From positions 17,714 to 81,713 of the forward strand of contig JAZGEF010000006.1 in the NCBI GenBank assembly GCA_036478595.1: 64,000 bases of DNA. The letters run 5' to 3'. A model generated the notes under the pieces. That model was not told the origin of the DNA and did no database searches. It saw only the letters and a program-made list of their open reading frames with translations. The translations under genes were made by a program, and so were the position numbers. The first letter of the stretch is position 1. Each line of letters begins with the position of its first letter. Source of the DNA: Granulosicoccus sp036478595 (GTDB lineage: Bacteria > Pseudomonadota > Gammaproteobacteria > Granulosicoccales > Granulosicoccaceae). This document shows, in pieces, positions 61,631-64,000 of this stretch.

Positions 61631-62881
61631 TTAAGAGTCCTGGTTACACAAATTATCGACGGCGATCAGCGCTGCATCGAAGGCCGCAACGCCGTTATCT
61701 ATTGGTGTACAGCTTACTGCGCGATCATCCACATAGGCTGAAGCGATAGGCTTGCTGCCAGCGCTGTGGATTGAGTGGTATTCGATGCCGTGTTTGTCCA
61801 ACCAATTACCAATGCGTTTACTTAAGGCATCAATAGCGTTTTGCGTGCGAGCCGTACCGGTGGCGGTTGAGAACCGTGCCGTATAGATAATGATGTCACT
61901 GTGCTGAGCAAGTGCCCGGGTAAATTCAATCGCGCCATCTACTGGTGGCCCAATACTGGCACCGGATGTACGGCTGGCTAGCACGCCGTCTAAATCAACA
62001 CAAACCTTTGCACGCGCGCTGCGCTTGAAAGATCGTTTGCTTTCTAGCTGAACTGGGTCACCTGGCTCGGCATCTTTTGGTTCGGTTTTTCGAACAGTCT
62101 GCTTAACTGCTTTGCGTTTCGCCTTTGATACACCAGCCGGGAATGGCGATGGTACGCAAGATAGCATCGCCTCAACTGCTGCATGCCCTTTGAGCCAGGG
62201 ATCATCAAGGCCTTCATCACCAGCCCATACTGTGGAGTAGTGCTCATGAGTATGATGCAAACCCGGAAGCCTGAACCAAGAGCCGATGCTGCCTTCTTTA
62301 ACAGCTTTTGGGAATGTCTCTGGTCGCTTTTCCAAATGCTGTTCTTCCCAATCGTTAATGAGATCTTGAACGAAGGCAAACACAGTTGCAGTGGGAGCGG
62401 GGGCCGAGAACAATACCCAAAGATGATAGCCACCAGCGCCGTTTGAGTCGAACAGCAATGGGTCTAGCCCCATGCCTTGAAGTTTTTGATACCAATTAAC
62501 GCAGGCGTTCAGATTGCGTCGGCCTAGATCCTCGGCGTCAATGGCTTCGGTGTCGTGGCAGTCGACATCAATGCCAAACCAGCGACTGGTGATTGTTTCA
62601 GATTTAGCGTGCAGGCCAATTATTTGTGGCTTACGAGAATGGCGGCTGGCAAAATGACGCGTGAGTTTATCCAGTGTGACCTTGTTACCGCCGCGCTGAG
62701 TTTTGGCGGGCAGGGTCATTGCCTTATAACTACGTTCACTGGTTTTGCGTTCGGTTGGGGTTAGCACAGAATACTGCCCCCAAACATCCTTGCGGTTCAC
62801 CAGTGTGTCCATCGCCCAGTCGGCAAGCTCGGGTGCTCTAGCGCGCCATTCTTCGCCAATGATTTTGTGTGCTGTTGCCAT
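61631..62881 (-). CDS. PrimPol-like primase fused to HAD phosphatase
   Basis: A 416-residue fusion. The N-terminal part (about 30-235) looks like an archaeo-eukaryotic primase/PrimPol domain: metal Asp pair in WFGIDVDCHD (D105, D107), SNGAGGYHLWVLF (about 146-158) and WFRLPGLHHTHEH (about 202-214). A basic linker (about 253-292) joins a HAD domain (about 292-400) with VCVDLDGVLA (nucleophile Asp), IIYTARFSTATGT and KPIASAYVDDRAVS, like small phosphatases and polynucleotide 3'-phosphatases. One chain could thus extend and dephosphorylate DNA ends. First gene of the five- or six-gene operon and divergent from cobS. Confidence 0.82.
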   Translation of the reverse strand: MATAHKIIGEEWRARAPELADWAMDTLVNRKDVWGQYSVLTPTERKTSERSYKAMTLPAKTQRGGNKVTLDKLTRHFASRHSRKPQIIGLHAKSETITSRWFGIDVDCHDTEAIDAEDLGRRNLNACVNWYQKLQGMGLDPLLFDSNGAGGYHLWVLFSAPAPTATVFAFVQDLINDWEEQHLEKRPETFPKAVKEGSIGSWFRLPGLHHTHEHYSTVWAGDEGLDDPWLKGHAAVEAMLSCVPSPFPAGVSKAKRKAVKQTVRKTEPKDAEPGDPVQLESKRSFKRSARAKVCVDLDGVLASRTSGASIGPPVDGAIEFTRALAQHSDIIIYTARFSTATGTARTQNAIDALSKRIGNWLDKHGIEYHSIHSAGSKPIASAYVDDRAVSCTPIDNGVAAFDAALIAVDNLCNQDS

Positions 62882-63013
62882 GTCAATAGTGTACCGGCTG
62901 AACCCCAGACTGTGTATTTGCGCTGGATACAGCTAACAATTGATAGGTGGAACCACCACACGGGCGGCTTGCGGTGTAGGATACTTCTTCGGCCAATAAT
63001 TTAGTTAATCATC

Positions 63014-63991
63014 ATGCTCGACCGAACAGCCCGCCCCGAGAGTCCGGAGCCCGATACCACCGTCTCAGTAGCCGATGTATTTGGGCTTGATGTCGATATA
63101 CAGCTGCCTGCCTATGCGCAGCGTACCGAAGGTGTACCTGATATCGATCCTGACTATATATTCGACAAGCGCACTACCTTGTCGATCCTCTCAGGCTTCG
63201 CCAACGATTGGCGGGTGCTGGTCACCGGCTTTCACGGCACGGGCAAATCGACCCATATTGAACAGGTAGCCGCTCGGCTTAATTGGCCTTGTGTACGTAT
63301 CAACCTCGATAGCCATGTTAGCCGTATTGATCTAATAGGTAAGGATGCCATCGTGCTTGAAGATGGCAAACAAATCACCCAATTTCAAGACGGTATTTTA
63401 CCGTGGGCTTATCAGCGCAATGTTGCCTTGGTGTTTGATGAATACGATGCTGGTCGCCCTGATGTCATGTTTGTTATTCAGCGTGTGCTTGAAGCCTCTG
63501 GTCAGCTCACCTTGCTTGATCAAAGTCGGGTTATTCGTCCGCATCCGGCATTCCGGTTTTTCGCCACCGCCAATACGGTGGGCCTGGGTGATACCACGGG
63601 TTTGTATCACGGCACACAGCAAATCAACCAAGCGCAAATGGATCGCTGGTCGATCATCACGGTTCTAAACTATTTGTCCCAAGAGCAAGAAGTGAAGGTT
63701 GTTTTAGGGAAAGCCAAACACCTGGCTAATACAGAAGGTGAGAAAACAGTGGCGGATATGGTTTCCTTAGCAAACCTAAGCCGAAGTGCTTTCAAAAATG
63801 GCGATCTTGCCACTGTTATGAGCCCACGCACCGTTATCACTTGGGCAAACAACTTAACGTTCTTTAAAGATGTCGGCTTATCTTTTGAGCTGGCCTTCTT
63901 AAATAGATGTGACCCGACCGAACGCGCTTTGCTTGCCGAGCTTTATCAGCGCGTATTTGGCGAAGAAATCTCCAGCGGCAATGACGGCTGA
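63014..63991 (+). CDS. cobS: CobS-like AAA+ ATPase
   Basis: MoxR/CobS-type AAA+ ATPase; in the aerobic B12 pathway CobS works with CobT and CobN to insert cobalt into hydrogenobyrinate diamide. An N-terminal CobS-specific part (FGLDVDIQLPAYAQRTEGVPDIDPDYIFD; key part PAYAQRTEGVPDIDP) precedes Walker A TGFHGTGKST near residue 75 and Walker B LVFDEYDAGRPDV near 145, then FFATANTVGLGDTTG. 325 residues, normal. No cobalamin genes are in the window. 132 bases separate it from the divergent PrimPol-HAD operon, so shared control is possible. Confidence 0.9.
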   Translation: MLDRTARPESPEPDTTVSVADVFGLDVDIQLPAYAQRTEGVPDIDPDYIFDKRTTLSILSGFANDWRVLVTGFHGTGKSTHIEQVAARLNWPCVRINLDSHVSRIDLIGKDAIVLEDGKQITQFQDGILPWAYQRNVALVFDEYDAGRPDVMFVIQRVLEASGQLTLLDQSRVIRPHPAFRFFATANTVGLGDTTGLYHGTQQINQAQMDRWSIITVLNYLSQEQEVKVVLGKAKHLANTEGEKTVADMVSLANLSRSAFKNGDLATVMSPRTVITWANNLTFFKDVGLSFELAFLNRCDPTERALLAELYQRVFGEEISSGNDG

Positions 63992-64000
63992 GGTTACATC
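63981..64000 (+). CDS. Probable start of the next gene (cobT?), cut by window
   Basis: An ATG at 63981 in another frame overlaps the last 11 bases of cobS and reads MTAEVT before the window ends. CobT usually follows CobS with such spacing, so this is probably its start, but only six full codons are visible. Confidence 0.3.

Noticed and set aside
1..64000. tRNA or rRNA genes
   Set aside because: No cloverleaf ending in CCA or rRNA-like segment was recognised by eye; a covariance search would be decisive.

Overview
The window looks like a chromosomal segment of a marine-type gammaproteobacterium. The order trpE, trpGDC, a Vfr/CRP regulator and a divergent OsmC-family gene resembles the arrangement in pseudomonads and relatives. 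rplM-rpsI, tmcA, amn and a second EF-G of the Vibrio/Shewanella type fit the same class. I cannot name the genus from sequence alone. Base composition looks moderate (somewhat under 50% GC by eye). I recognised no tRNA, rRNA, CRISPR array, prophage or transposase gene.

Region 1 (1-929) is the 3' part of purK. Region 2 (1142-20661) is a capsule locus of the ABC-transporter (group 2/Kps) type. It runs kpsF/kdsD, a LysM lipoprotein, kpsM, kpsT, kpsE, kpsD, a 1267-residue multi-domain glycosyltransferase, a sulfotransferase and an AlgX-like/GT61 fusion. After a 555-bp gap come UDP-xylose synthase, rmlA, an unknown membrane protein, kpsC and kpsS. The genes imply a lipid-linked, Kdo-primed polysaccharide exported by KpsMTED, probably containing xylose and rhamnose and possibly sulfated and acetylated. 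The remaining rhamnose genes (rmlC, rmlD, rmlB) lie 24 kb away at 39980-42605.

Region 3 (20679-25799) has a degenerate GspE/PilB-like ATPase, rpe, a proline-racemase-family gene with Ser/Thr in place of the catalytic Cys pair, a Cys-rich lipoprotein and class I fumarase. Region 4 (25909-32685) holds trpE with a likely Trp-codon leader peptide, trpGDC, vfr, an osmC-like gene, a candidate CRP-linked small RNA, and rplM-rpsI. Region 5 (32746-47051) starts with two large palindromic repeats. It continues with dgt, a Nudix hydrolase, a nitronate monooxygenase, a dimethylglycine-dehydrogenase-like enzyme, a Gly-rich small protein, an EVE protein, rmlCDB, and a minus-strand run of tmcA, a PhnD-like protein, a DUF4442 protein and a second nitronate monooxygenase. 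Region 6 (47838-55537) has a fasciclin-domain lipoprotein, an M14 carboxypeptidase, a third repeat copy, amn, an overlapping trio of two ATP-grasp proteins plus an MFS-like transporter, and a membrane-anchored aspartic protease.

Region 7 (55778-57871) is an EF-G2 gene interrupted by one in-frame amber codon. Region 8 (57984-62881, minus strand) is the most intriguing stretch. It is a tight operon of a PrimPol-HAD phosphatase fusion, two unfamiliar proteins (one with a faint Ku-like look), a 30-codon ORF, an ATP-dependent DNA ligase and an EEP-family nuclease/phosphatase. Divergent to it is a CobS-like AAA+ gene. The functions are those of a DNA end-repair pathway, but spread over separate proteins unlike classical LigD/Ku.

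All calls were made by reading the sequence and translations. No database search, folding program or alignment program was run.
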